In this document: positions 8,441 to 18,565 of the stretch, one piece after another
Layout of the letters: every line of letters starts with the position of its first letter
Position numbering within the stretch: position 1 is the first letter of the stretch
Source of the DNA: Halomonas sp. I5-271120
GTDB taxonomy: Bacteria; Pseudomonadota; Gammaproteobacteria; Pseudomonadales; Halomonadaceae
Assembly: GCF_030553075.1 (NCBI RefSeq)
Contig: NZ_CP130701.1
Location: forward strand, 1,922,001-1,986,000
Reading direction: 5' to 3'
DNA length: 64,000 nucleotides
The notes under the pieces: generated by a model
What the model was told of the DNA's origin: nothing
Database searches by the model: none
The model's input: only the letters and a program-made list of their open reading frames with translations
Made by a program: the position numbers and the translations under genes

Positions 8441-8986
8441 ATGCAAGACGGTCTGCGAACCCATCAGGGCCACACGCCGCAGCTTGGCGAGCGGGTCTAT
8501 ATCGATCCTGCCTGCGTGGTACTGGGCGACGTCGAACTGGGCGATGACTGCTCGGTTTGGCCGATGGCGGTGGTGCGCGGCGACATGCACCGCATCCGCA
8601 TTGGCGCCCGCTGCAGCGTTCAGGACGGTAGCGTGCTGCATATCACACACGCCAGTGACTTCAATCCCGGCGGCTACCCGCTGACCGTCGGTGACGACGT
8701 GACCATCGGCCATAAGGCAATCCTGCACGGCTGCACGCTTGGCAACCGCGTGCTGGTGGGCATGGGCGCCATCGTCATGGACGGTGCCGTGGTCGAGGAC
8801 GAGGTGATCATCGCCGCCGGTGCCCTTGTGACGCCCGGCAAGCATCTGGAAAGCGGCCACGTCTATGGCGGCAGTCCGGCCAAGGCGTTGCGCCCGCTCA
8901 AGGACAGCGAGCGAGCCTTCTTTGCCTATAGCGCCGGCAACTACGTCAAGCTCAAGGACCAGTACCTGAGCCAGACAGCGGGCTAA
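8441..8986 (+). CDS. Gamma-class carbonic anhydrase family protein (YrdA-like)
   Basis: Left-handed beta-helix protein of 181 aa built from hexapeptide repeats, for example VVLGDVELGDDCSVWPMAVVRGD and VTIGHKAILHGCTLGNRVLVGMGAIVMDGAVVEDEVIIAAGA. The three zinc-binding His residues of the gamma carbonic anhydrase family are at positions compatible with His67, His91 and His96. It may interconvert CO2 and bicarbonate, but many YrdA-type members show little activity. Translation starts at an ATG 6 nt after a strong AAGGAGGAG. The coding region ends in QYLSQTAG, a typical tail. Co-transcription with the upstream NSS gene is possible (79-bp gap). Confidence 0.9.
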   Translation: MQDGLRTHQGHTPQLGERVYIDPACVVLGDVELGDDCSVWPMAVVRGDMHRIRIGARCSVQDGSVLHITHASDFNPGGYPLTVGDDVTIGHKAILHGCTLGNRVLVGMGAIVMDGAVVEDEVIIAAGALVTPGKHLESGHVYGGSPAKALRPLKDSERAFFAYSAGNYVKLKDQYLSQTAG

Positions 8987-9084
8987 GCGCCGACGTTGGC
9001 ACAGTCAGACTAATCCAAGTCGTTGTTTTTTCATGCCAGGGCGCGCGATAATCTGGTTTTCTATCCAGTAGTCGAGTCCCCGGC

Positions 9085-9756
9085 ATGGCCAATTTCGCAA
9101 CCCACATCGGCGTGGCCGCCGCCGGCGGCGGCCTGGCTGCCATCAGCGGCTGGCAGGCCGGCTGGTGGAGTGCGGCCGATGCGGTGCCGCTGGCCGCCCT
9201 GGTGTCCTTCGGCGGCATCCTCCCGGACATCGATTCCGACCATTCCAAGGCGATCCGCCTGATCTTTAACCTCTTCGCGGTGTTTGCGGTGATCGCAGGC
9301 GCCCTGATGCTGCAGGCGCGCCTCACCCCGGGGCAGCTGGTGGTGGCCTGCGGTGGGCTCTATCTTGGCGTGCGCTACCTGGCCGGGGCGGTCTTCAAGC
9401 GCTTCACCGTGCACCGGGGCATATGGCATTCGCTGCTGGCCAGCGGCCTTTGTGCGCTGATCACCACGGCGCTGAGCTACCGGCTGTTTGCCCAGAACGC
9501 CGAGATCGCCTGGCTACAGGGGCTGGCGCTGTGGCTCGGTAGCGTGATCCACCTGCTGCTCGACGAGCTCTACAGCGTTGATCTGATGGGCGGGCGACTC
9601 AAGCGCTCCTTCGGTACGGCGCTCAAGCTCTGCGACCTGCGCGAGCCCGGTAACTCGGTGCTGATGCTGCTGTTGGCCGCTTGCCTTTCGCCCTGGCTGC
9701 CGCCCTGGCCGGTGCTGCTGGGCATCTTTCATCACGGCGCCTGGTTCTTGCGATAA
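9085..9756 (+). CDS. YdjM-like membrane-bound metal-dependent hydrolase (DUF457)
   Basis: Predicted inner-membrane protein of 223 aa with about five hydrophobic segments. The family motifs are present: THIGVAAAG at the N-terminus, GGILPDIDSDHS at about residues 43-54, FTVHRGIWHSLLAS at 107-120, and IHLLLDELYSVDLMGG further on. The conserved His and Asp residues are thought to bind a metal; E. coli YdjM is LexA-regulated, but the enzymatic role is not established. I see no clear Shine-Dalgarno before the ATG. It stands alone, with 98 bp to the upstream carbonic anhydrase gene, and converges with dctD. Confidence 0.85.
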   Translation: MANFATHIGVAAAGGGLAAISGWQAGWWSAADAVPLAALVSFGGILPDIDSDHSKAIRLIFNLFAVFAVIAGALMLQARLTPGQLVVACGGLYLGVRYLAGAVFKRFTVHRGIWHSLLASGLCALITTALSYRLFAQNAEIAWLQGLALWLGSVIHLLLDELYSVDLMGGRLKRSFGTALKLCDLREPGNSVLMLLLAACLSPWLPPWPVLLGIFHHGAWFLR

Positions 9757-9828
9757 GTTCTTGCGCTGAGTTCTTGTCTGAAAGCTGGTCGCAGGCTCTG
9801 GCGCTGAACGACGGATGTTCGGGTGCCG

Positions 9829-11200
<1,372 letters not shown>

Positions 11201-11208
<8 letters not shown>

Positions 11209-13147
11209 GGGAGGGAGGCTCCTGAAGGGATGAAGTGTCGCGTCGGGGCGCCGTATCGGCGGGCAGAGTGACGGTGAAGATGGCGCCGCCCTGTGGCTGG
11301 TTGCCGACCGTCAGCCGCCCGCCCAGGTCGTCGATGATTCTCGATGAGATCGACAGCCCCAGGCCCAGGCCGCTGCCTGGTGACTTGGTGGTGAAGAAGG
11401 GTTCGAATACCCGGGCCAGATGTGCCGCTTCGATACCCGGGCCGTTATCGGCGACGCTCAGGCGTACCTTGTCGTCGATCGGCTCGATGGCCAGCGTCAG
11501 GCGCGGCGCCGGGGTCTCGCTCATGGCCTGCAGGGCATTGCCGATCAGGTTGACGAGTACCTGCTCGAGGCGCACCAAGTCGGCCCGCACCCAGGTCTCC
11601 GCCTCGGGCCAGGCGTAGATGACCTCGACCCCGGCCTCGTTGAGGCGGGCCTGGTAGAGGCGCAGCGCATAGCCGAAGCAGGCCGGCACCGAGACCGCGG
11701 TCAGGGTGTCGCCGCTTGGCCGCGAGAACTGCTTGAGCTGGGCGCTGATCTCGGCCATGCGCTCGGTCAGCTCGACGATCTGAGCCAGGTTGGCATCGGT
11801 GGTGTCGGCGCGCCCCTGCTCGAGGAAACGGCGGGCGTTCTCGGCGTAGGCACGGACCGCCGCCAGGGGCTGGTTGAGCTCGTGATTGATGCCGGCGGCC
11901 AGTTGGCCGAGCACCGCCAGCTTGGCCGCCTGCACCAGCTCATCGCGGGTCTGGCGCAGGCTTTGTTCTGCGCGGCGGCGTTCCTCGATCTCGTCGGAGA
12001 GTCGGCGGTTGGAGTCGACCAGGTCGCGGGTGCGGCGCTCGACGTTGCGTTCCAGCTCGTCACGGGCTCTGGCCAGGGTGCGCCGCTCGCGGTCGGCAAA
12101 CTGCTCGCGTTCGCGACGCAGCCGACGGCGCTGCCAGCCGTAGCCGCCGGCCATGGCGACCATGCCGTAGAGGCCGCCAGCCAGCAGGGCGGCCTGCCAT
12201 TGAGCGGTCTGCACCGGCGTCAGCGGCTTCAGGATATGCATCTGCCAGTCGAATTCGGGCATCTCGCGGCGCAGCCGCAGATAGGGCGTGCCGGCCAGCG
12301 GCCCTTGGCGGAAACTCACTATCTGGCCGCCGTCCGGGCGCCGCTCGAGGGTCTCGAGGCCCGCCGGTGGCAGCGGCGCGGCGGCGTAGCGGCGCGAGTC
12401 GCGCAGCGCCTGGCGCTGTGCCTGGGAGAGGGGATGCAGGGCATGCAGGCGCAGCTCCTCGCGACTGGCCATGAAGATGATGCCGTCACGGTCGGTGACC
12501 ATCAGTTCGGCACTCTGCGATGCCCAGGCGGCTTCCACGCTGTCCAGCAGCAGCTTGACCACCATCACGCCGTCCGCGGTTTGGGCCTCGTGATTGGCCA
12601 GCCAGATCGGCGCCGAAAAGTAGTAGCCGCGGGCTTTCGAACTGGTGCCCAGGCCATGGAAACGGCCCAGGCGCCCGGCCACGGCGTCCTGATAGTAGTC
12701 GCGGAAGCGGTAGTTCTGGCCGATGAAGGTGTCGGGACGCTGCCAGTTGCTGGCGGCCAGGGTATCGCCCTGGCGGTTGAGCAGGTAGATGTCCGAGACA
12801 TCGGCGGTCTCACGCACGCTGTCCAGCAGGCGATTGACCGGCATCGCTTCCAGCTTGTCGGGGGTGGCCAGGAAACGGTGCACCACCTCGCGGGAGGCCA
12901 GCATTTCGGCAAGGTAATCGTGGCGCGAAAGATGGCCGCGCAGGCCTTCTGCGGAGAGGCGCAGTTCGTTGTGGGCCTCGTCGGTGAGGCTTGAAAGCGC
13001 CTGCTCCCGGGCCAGTCGAGCGGCTTGCCAGGTCACCAGCACCAGGCCGGCGGCGATCACGACCAGCAGCGTCAGGCGCCAGGGGCGCGAGAGGCGAGTG
13101 GAGTGCGCGACGCTTGAGGTGGCGCTGGCGGGCGGGCGCTGGCTCAT
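11201..13147 (-). CDS. dctB: DctB-type sensor histidine kinase
   Basis: Membrane sensor kinase of 648 aa that phosphorylates DctD. One membrane helix at about residues 24-44 and another at about 317-337 bracket a periplasmic PDC/Cache sensor domain, with RPDTFIGQNYRFRDYYQDAVAG typical of DctB. A cytoplasmic coiled coil (about 340-405) leads to the H-box GQLAAGINHELNQPLAAVRAY with His422. The ATPase domain has the N-box NLIGNALQAM, DNGPGIE and GSGLGLGLSI. DctB proteins classically sense C4-dicarboxylates; the ligand here is not proven and could be another carboxylate. It overlaps lldR by 4 bp (ATGA) and dctD by 8 bp. Confidence 0.92.
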
Positions 13148-13917
13148 GGCGCCCGCTCGGGAATGGCCTGGGCTCGGCGCAGGGCCCGCTGGGCGCGGGT
13201 CTCGGCGCGTTCGACCTCGAGCAGCCCCTCTTCGACGAACACCAGGTGTTCATGGGCCCGGAGCCGTGCGTCTTCGGCGCGGCCCTCGAGGATGGCATCG
13301 AGCAGGGCCCGGTGCTGCTCCATCAGCAGCGGTCGTGAGTCGGGCTTCTCGAACAGGTGCGCTAGGTTGTCGACGATGCTCTTCTCCAGCATGTCGAAGA
13401 CGCCGCGGATGGTGTGCAGGATCAAGACGTTGTGCGCCGATTCGGCGATCGCCAGGTGGAAGGCGGCATCGGCCTTGGCCTCGCGCACCGGGTCGCGGCC
13501 CTCGAAGCTTGTCTTGAGTTCCTCGAAGCGGCGCACCAGCAACTCCTTGTCGGCCGGCGTCGAGCGCAGCGCGGCATAGTAGGCCGAGAGGCCCTCCATG
13601 GCATCGCGAAATTCCAGCAGGTCGAGGTGGAATTCGCCGTGGCGAGACAGCATTTCCAGCAGCGGGTCTTTGTAGCGGTTGTTGAGTTCCTCGGTAACGA
13701 AGGTGCCACCGCCCTGGCGGCTGGTCAGCAGGCCGCGCGCGGCGAGCTTCTGGATCGCCTCGCGCAGTGAGGGTCGCGAGACGCCGAAACGTTCGGCCAG
13801 TTCGCGTTCGGGGGGCAGGCGCTGGCCAGGGTTAAGGCTGCCTTCTATGATCATGGCCTCAAGGCGTTCGGTGATCACGTCGGCGATGCGAGGTTGGCGG
13901 ACGGTCTGATAGGCCAT
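13144..13917 (-). CDS. lldR: GntR/FadR-family regulator, LldR type
   Basis: DNA-binding repressor of 257 aa that probably responds to lactate. The N-terminal winged helix has its helix-turn-helix at about residues 37-58 (RELAERFGVSRPSLREAIQKL), then the wing LLTSRQGGGTFV. The C-terminal FCD domain binds the effector. It is divergent from lldD and is flanked by two palindromes of the TGGT-N3-ACCA type that FadR-subfamily regulators bind, one of them in its own promoter. I chose the ATG at 13917; a GTG two codons upstream is also possible, and neither has a strong Shine-Dalgarno. It is the first gene of lldR-dctB-dctD. PdhR or another FadR paralogue is the alternative, but the context favours LldR. 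Confidence 0.85.
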   Translation of the reverse strand: MAYQTVRQPRIADVITERLEAMIIEGSLNPGQRLPPERELAERFGVSRPSLREAIQKLAARGLLTSRQGGGTFVTEELNNRYKDPLLEMLSRHGEFHLDLLEFRDAMEGLSAYYAALRSTPADKELLVRRFEELKTSFEGRDPVREAKADAAFHLAIAESAHNVLILHTIRGVFDMLEKSIVDNLAHLFEKPDSRPLLMEQHRALLDAILEGRAEDARLRAHEHLVFVEEGLLEVERAETRAQRALRRAQAIPERAP

Positions 13918-13945
13918 GGGCACACCATCATCAAGGGTGAGTTAA

Positions 13946-13960
13946 ATTGGTAAGACCAAT
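13946..13960. promoter_or_regulatory. LldR operator 1 (lldR side)
   Basis: ATTGGTAAGACCAAT is a perfect inverted repeat with 6-bp arms and a 3-bp centre, matching the FadR-subfamily core TGGT-N3-ACCA. It lies 29 bp upstream of the lldR start and overlaps the predicted lldR -10 box by 2 bp, which suggests autorepression. Confidence 0.8.
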
Positions 13961-13988
13961 AATAGGTCATTGTCAGCGATCCTGACAA
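13959..13988 (-). promoter_or_regulatory. lldR-dctB-dctD promoter (sigma-70)
   Basis: On the minus strand TTGTCA (13988-13983) and TATTAT (13964-13959) are separated by 18 bp. The -10 box runs into LldR operator 1. Confidence 0.55.
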
Positions 13989-14084
13989 GTTTGCCTGTCG
14001 TCCAGTAAAGGCTGTTTTTCAATGGCTTACAAAGAGCTTTCTGGCGCCGAGACCAAAGTATAAGCGGGATGGCTGGCTTGAGGT

Positions 14085-14114
14085 TTGACACCGATTGCAG
14101 GGCGCTTCTAGAGT
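14085..14114 (+). promoter_or_regulatory. lldD-dld promoter (sigma-70)
   Basis: A perfect TTGACA (14085-14090) is followed after 18 bp by TAGAGT (14109-14114, 4 of 6 to consensus). The LldR operator at 14134-14150 would lie just downstream of the start site, a classic repression position. This 450-bp intergenic region (13918-14367) otherwise holds a leader of about 240 nt with no recognised element. Confidence 0.5.
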
Positions 14115-14133
14115 TCGCTTCACGCTATTTGTA

Positions 14134-14150
14134 AATTGGTTTTACCAATT
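14134..14150. promoter_or_regulatory. LldR operator 2 (lldD side)
   Basis: AATTGGTTTTACCAATT is a perfect inverted repeat with 7-bp arms and a TTT centre. It shares the ATTGGT/ACCAAT arms with operator 1, and the centres are 189 bp apart, so looping between them is possible. Confidence 0.82.
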
Positions 14151-14367
14151 AGCCGATAAGACAGGTGCTTGGCAGGCGCGCATGACCGGGGCTGTTCGTG
14201 TATGAGGCGTTGATACCGCGCTAGCGCTACCCGGCCAAGCCGATGGCTATCATAACCGGATGCAGATGGCGTGCACCGCCAAGCAGGTAGCTTATCCGCT
14301 CCTATCGCTTTCCATGCCAGTAGCTATCCATGCCATTAGATAGCGCATCCATTGCACAGGGCTCGCC

Positions 14368-15522
14368 ATGATTATTTCCGCTCCCACGGACTACCGCCAA
14401 GCCGCCAAACGTCGTATTCCGCCCTTTTTGTTTCACTATGCGGACGGCGGGTCTTATACCGAGCATACGCTGCGACATAACGTCGAGGATCTTGCCGGAA
14501 TCGCGCTGCGCCAGCGCGTGCTCAAGGATATGTCCAGCCTGTCACTGGAAACCGAGCTGTTTGGCGAGTCCATGGCCATGCCGATCGCGCTGGCTCCCGT
14601 GGGGTTGGCCGGCATGTATGCTCGCCGAGGCGAGGTTCAGGCGGCGCGAGCGGCGTCCCAAAAAGGCATTCCGTTCACGCTGTCGACGGTGTCGGTGTGC
14701 CCCATCGACGAGGTGGCCTCGGCCATCGATCGCCCCATCTGGTTTCAGCTCTATGTGCTGAAGGACCGGGGCTTCATGAAACATGCCCTGGAGCGCGCCA
14801 AGGCCGCCGGCGTCAAGACGCTGGTCTTCACGGTCGATATGCCGGTGCCGGGGGCGCGTTATCGCGATGCGCACTCTGGCATGAGCGGCAAGTTCGGGCC
14901 GGTGCGGCGAATGGCTCAGGCCGCGATGCATCCCTCCTGGGCCTGGGATGTGGGCATTCATGGCCGCCCCCATGACCTCGGCAATGTGTCGGATTATCGC
15001 GGCCATCCGACGGAGCTCGAGGATTACATCGCCTGGCTTGGACAGAATTTCGATCCCGCCATCTCCTGGAAGGACCTGGAGTGGATTCGTGAGCTGTGGG
15101 ATGGCCCGATGATCATCAAGGGAATTCTCGACCCCGAAGATGCCCGTGAAGCGGTGCGCTTCGGTGCTGACGGCATTGTCGTTTCCAACCACGGTGGCCG
15201 TCAGCTCGATGGTGTTCCCTCTACCGCTCGTGCTTTGCCGGCGATCGCCGATGCGGTCAAGGGCGATATCGCCATCTTGGCTGACTCCGGGATACGCAGC
15301 GGTCTCGATGTTGTGCGGATGATTGCCCTGGGGGCGGATACCGTCTTGCTGGGGCGTGCATACATTTATGCCCTGGCCACTGCCGGCGAGGCGGGCGTGG
15401 CTCACCTGCTGGAGCTATTCGATAAAGAGATGCGGGTCGCGATGACGCTTACCGGTGCGCGTAGCATCGCTGATCTCGGCCCGGGTTCTCTGGTGTCGGG
15501 TCTCAACCATGGCGTTGAGTAA
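14368..15522 (+). CDS. lldD: FMN-dependent L-lactate dehydrogenase
   Basis: Membrane-associated flavoenzyme, 384 aa, that oxidises L-lactate to pyruvate and passes electrons to the quinone pool. It belongs to the alpha-hydroxy-acid oxidase TIM-barrel family. The catalytic His275 lies in [13 protein letters not shown], matching the known E. coli position. [13 protein letters not shown] and [13 protein letters not shown] hold further FMN and substrate residues, and LGRAYIYAL the phosphate site. The start is an ATG after a weak ribosome site. The dld gene begins at the base after its stop codon, so the two are one operon. A predicted LldR operator sits about 220 bp upstream. Confidence 0.95.
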   Translation: MIISAPTDYRQAAKRRIPPFLFHYADGGSYTEHTLRHNVEDLAGIALRQRVLKDMSSLSLETELFGESMAMPIALAPVGLAGMYARRGEVQAARAASQKGIPFTLSTVSVCPIDEVASAIDRPIWFQLYVLKDRGFMKHALERAKAAGVKTLVFTVDMPVPGARYRDAHSGMSGKFGPVRRMAQAAMHPSWAWDVGIHGRPHDLGNVSDYRGHPTELEDYIAWLGQNFDPAISWKDLEWIRELWDGPMIIKGILDPEDAREAVRFGADGIVVSNHGGRQLDGVPSTARALPAIADAVKGDIAILADSGIRSGLDVVRMIALGADTVLLGRAYIYALATAGEAGVAHLLELFDKEMRVAMTLTGARSIADLGPGSLVSGLNHGVE

Positions 15523-18435
15523 ATGAAAGCTCTCTACAGTGAACTCCTCGAAGCGCTGCGCGACACGCTGCCAGACGAGCGTCTGATTCATGATCCCTTG
15601 CGTCTGCTGGCCTACGGCAGCGACGCCAGCTTCTACCGGCTGATACCGCAGCTGGTCGTGCGCCCGCGCGATGAGCCTGAGTTAATGACGGTGTTGCGTG
15701 AATGCCATGCACGGCGGCTGCCGGTGACCTTTCGCGCTGCCGGCACCTCGCTCTCGGGTCAGGCAGTGACCGACTCGGTGCTGATCCAGCTCAACCAGGG
15801 CTGGCGTGACTACCAGGTCCTCGACGAGGGGCGAGCGATTCGCCTGCAGCCGGGGGTGATCGGCGCCCGCGCTAACCAGTTGCTGGCGCCTTACGGCCGC
15901 AAGATTGGCCCCGATCCGGCCTCGATCAATAGCTGCATGATCGGCGGTATCGCCGCTAACAACGCCTCGGGCATGTGCTGTGGTACCGCGCAAAACAGCT
16001 ATCGCACCCTGCGTGATATGCGCCTGGTGCTGGCCGACGGCACGGTGCTCGACACCGCCGATCCGGCAAGCGTGGCGGCGTTCCGCCAGAGCCATGCGTC
16101 TCTGATCGACGGCCTGGAACGGCTTTCCGTCACCACACGCACCGATGTGGAGTTGGCCAAGCGCATTCGCCACAAGTACCGGCTCAAGAACACCACCGGC
16201 TATGCCCTCAACAGCCTGGTGGACTTTCGCGACGGCCTCGACATCCTCACCCACCTGATGATCGGCTCCGAGGGCACGCTGGGGTTCATCAGCAGCATCA
16301 CCTACGACACCGTGCCCGATGAGCCGGTCAAGGCCGCGGCGCTGGCCTTCTTTCCCGACATGGCCACGACCTGCCGGGCGACCATCGCCCTCAAGCAGAC
16401 TCCGGTATCGGCGGTAGAATTGATGGATCGCGCCGCTCTGCGCTCGGTGCAGGATCAGCCGGGCATGCCCGAGGTGCTTAAGTCCCTGCCCGAGGGGGCG
16501 GCGGCGCTCTTGATCGACGTGCGCGGCGATGACGCGGCCATGATCGAGGCCCGCGAGGCTCGGGTGCATGAGGCCCTGGAGGGCATTCGCTCGCTGGAGC
16601 CGCTGTCCTTCACTCACGATGCCGACCAGTACGCCCTTTACTGGAAGATCCGCAAGGGGCTCTTCCCGGCGGTGGGCGCCGTGCGCGAGACCGGTACCAC
16701 TGTGGTTATCGAAGACGTGGCCTTTCCCGTCGAGCGGCTCGACGAAGGGGTGCTGGCGCTCACCGAAACCTTCCATCGCCATGGCTATCGCGAGGTCATC
16801 CTGTTCGGGCATGCCCTGGAGGGCAATCTGCACTTCGTCTTCCCGCAGGGCTTCGAGCGCGACGGCGAGGTCGAGCGTTACCAGGCGCTGATGGACGACG
16901 TGGCTCAACTGGTCGGCGTCGAGTACGGCGGCTCGCTGAAGGCCGAGCATGGCACCGGGCGCAACATGGCGCCCTATGTGGAGCTCGAGTGGGGCGCCGA
17001 CGCCTATGCCCTGATGTGGCAGCTCAAGGCGCTGTTCGACCCCGACAACCTGCTCAACCCCGACGTGATCCTGAGCCGCAACAAGACCCTGCACCTCGAG
17101 AACCTGAAGCCGCTGCCCGCCGCTGATCCGCTGGTCGACAAGTGCATAGAGTGCGGCTTCTGCGAATCGGTATGCCCGTCGAAAGACCTGACCCTGACGC
17201 CTCGGCAGCGCATCGTGGTGCGTCGCGAGCTGGCGCGCCTCGATGCCTTGGTGGATAGCCAAGCGGGAGAGGGCGCGAGTACGCAAGAGCGTGAGCGGCT
17301 TGGTCAGCTATGGCAGGACTATGCCTATCAGGGCATCGAGACCTGTGCCGCCGATGGGCTGTGTGCCACCCAGTGCCCGGTGGGGATCAATACCGGCGAC
17401 CTGGTGCGTGATCTTCGCCATGAGCGCAATACCGGTCAGGCTGCCATGGCGCATCGCCTGGGGCGGCATTTCTCAGGCACGACGCGACTGGCGCGCGGCG
17501 CACTCAACCTGGCAACGCTTGGTCATGCGGTGCTTGGCGATAGCGGTACCGAAAAGGTTGGACGTGCGCTGCATCAGGGAAGTGGCGGCAGGCTGCCCCA
17601 GTGGTCACCGACCACCCCCAAGGCAGCGCCGGTTCGAGTCCTTAAGGGGGTTTCCCAAGACGGTGCTAAAGCCAGCACCAGTAGTAGAAGCAGCAAGAGT
17701 CGGGATAAAGACAGTCGTCGGCAGGGTAGTCGCGACAAGGTGGTCTACATGCCTTCCTGTGCGACCCGGGTGTTCGGCGCCGGTCACCATGATCCTGAAT
17801 CCCGCTCGGACATGGAGCTGACGCTGGCGCTTCTGGACAAGGCCGGCTTCGAGGTGATCATTCCGGCGATCTCTGGACACCTGTGTTGCGGGATGGCCTT
17901 CCAGTCCAAGGGTCAGTACGCCGAAGCCGACCACAAGGCGCGGGAGCTCAATCGCGAGCTGCTGGCGGCCAGCCAGAACGGTCGCTACCCGGTGCTCTGT
18001 GATACCAGCCCCTGCACCCTGCGCATGCAGGAAACTCTGGATGAGCGGTTATCGCTGCAGGAGCCGGTCGCCTTCGCCCACGACTACCTGTTGTCGCGTC
18101 TCAAGCTGACACCGGTGGACGAATCCGTGGCGGTGCATGTGACCTGCTCCAGCACTCGTATGGGGCTTGCCGACAAGTTCGTGGCCCTGGCCAAGGCCTG
18201 TGCCCGCGAGGTGGTGGTGCCTGCCGAGATCACTTGCTGCGGCTTCGCCGGCGACAAGGGGTTTACCACGCCTGAACTCAATGCCTCGGCCCTCGACGGC
18301 CTGGCGGAACAGGTCGCCGGATGCCGGGTTGGCTATTCCAACTCTCGGACCTGCGAGATCGGCCTCAGTCAGCATGGCGGCATTCCCTACCGCTCCATCC
18401 TTTCGTTGCTGGATCGAGCCAGCAGCGTGCGGTGA
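15523..18435 (+). CDS. dld: FAD- and Fe-S-containing D-lactate dehydrogenase (Dld/GlcD-GlcF type fusion)
   Basis: Large flavo-iron-sulfur dehydrogenase of 970 aa that should oxidise D-lactate to pyruvate at the membrane. The N-terminal half is a GlcD-like FAD domain: RAAGTSLSGQAVTDSV, then GPDPASINSCMIGGIAANNASGMCCG. Two 4Fe-4S ferredoxin motifs follow, CIECGFCESVCP at about residue 541 and CAADGLCATQCP at about 608. The C-terminal part has two CCG-domain cysteine motifs (HLCCGMAF at about 787, TCCGFAGDKGF at about 905), as in GlcF/LutA proteins. It begins directly after the lldD stop. A Ser/Arg/Lys-rich low-complexity linker at about residues 709-738 separates the ferredoxin and CCG domains. 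The same lldD-dld order is known in Pseudomonas. Confidence 0.88.
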   Translation: MKALYSELLEALRDTLPDERLIHDPLRLLAYGSDASFYRLIPQLVVRPRDEPELMTVLRECHARRLPVTFRAAGTSLSGQAVTDSVLIQLNQGWRDYQVLDEGRAIRLQPGVIGARANQLLAPYGRKIGPDPASINSCMIGGIAANNASGMCCGTAQNSYRTLRDMRLVLADGTVLDTADPASVAAFRQSHASLIDGLERLSVTTRTDVELAKRIRHKYRLKNTTGYALNSLVDFRDGLDILTHLMIGSEGTLGFISSITYDTVPDEPVKAAALAFFPDMATTCRATIALKQTPVSAVELMDRAALRSVQDQPGMPEVLKSLPEGAAALLIDVRGDDAAMIEAREARVHEALEGIRSLEPLSFTHDADQYALYWKIRKGLFPAVGAVRETGTTVVIEDVAFPVERLDEGVLALTETFHRHGYREVILFGHALEGNLHFVFPQGFERDGEVERYQALMDDVAQLVGVEYGGSLKAEHGTGRNMAPYVELEWGADAYALMWQLKALFDPDNLLNPDVILSRNKTLHLENLKPLPAADPLVDKCIECGFCESVCPSKDLTLTPRQRIVVRRELARLDALVDSQAGEGASTQERERLGQLWQDYAYQGIETCAADGLCATQCPVGINTGDLVRDLRHERNTGQAAMAHRLGRHFSGTTRLARGALNLATLGHAVLGDSGTEKVGRALHQGSGGRLPQWSPTTPKAAPVRVLKGVSQDGAKASTSSRSSKSRDKDSRRQGSRDKVVYMPSCATRVFGAGHHDPESRSDMELTLALLDKAGFEVIIPAISGHLCCGMAFQSKGQYAEADHKARELNRELLAASQNGRYPVLCDTSPCTLRMQETLDERLSLQEPVAFAHDYLLSRLKLTPVDESVAVHVTCSSTRMGLADKFVALAKACAREVVVPAEITCCGFAGDKGFTTPELNASALDGLAEQVAGCRVGYSNSRTCEIGLSQHGGIPYRSILSLLDRASSVR

Positions 18436-18565
18436 GCGTGTCCTCGGAGAACGTGCGCACATCTGTCGCTGTTGTACATGCCCCGTTCTCTATCGTTTTC
18501 CGCTAAAGTGTTGAGCCCCGTTGCACGGGTGCGACAGGGAGCGAGTTCATATAGGGAGACGTCGA

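Noticed and set aside
13918..14367. Possible sigma-54 promoter before lldD
   Set aside because: TTGGCAGGCG near 14170 lacks a GC at the -12 position, and TTTGACACCGATTGCA near 14084 has the wrong spacing; a sigma-70 pair fits better.
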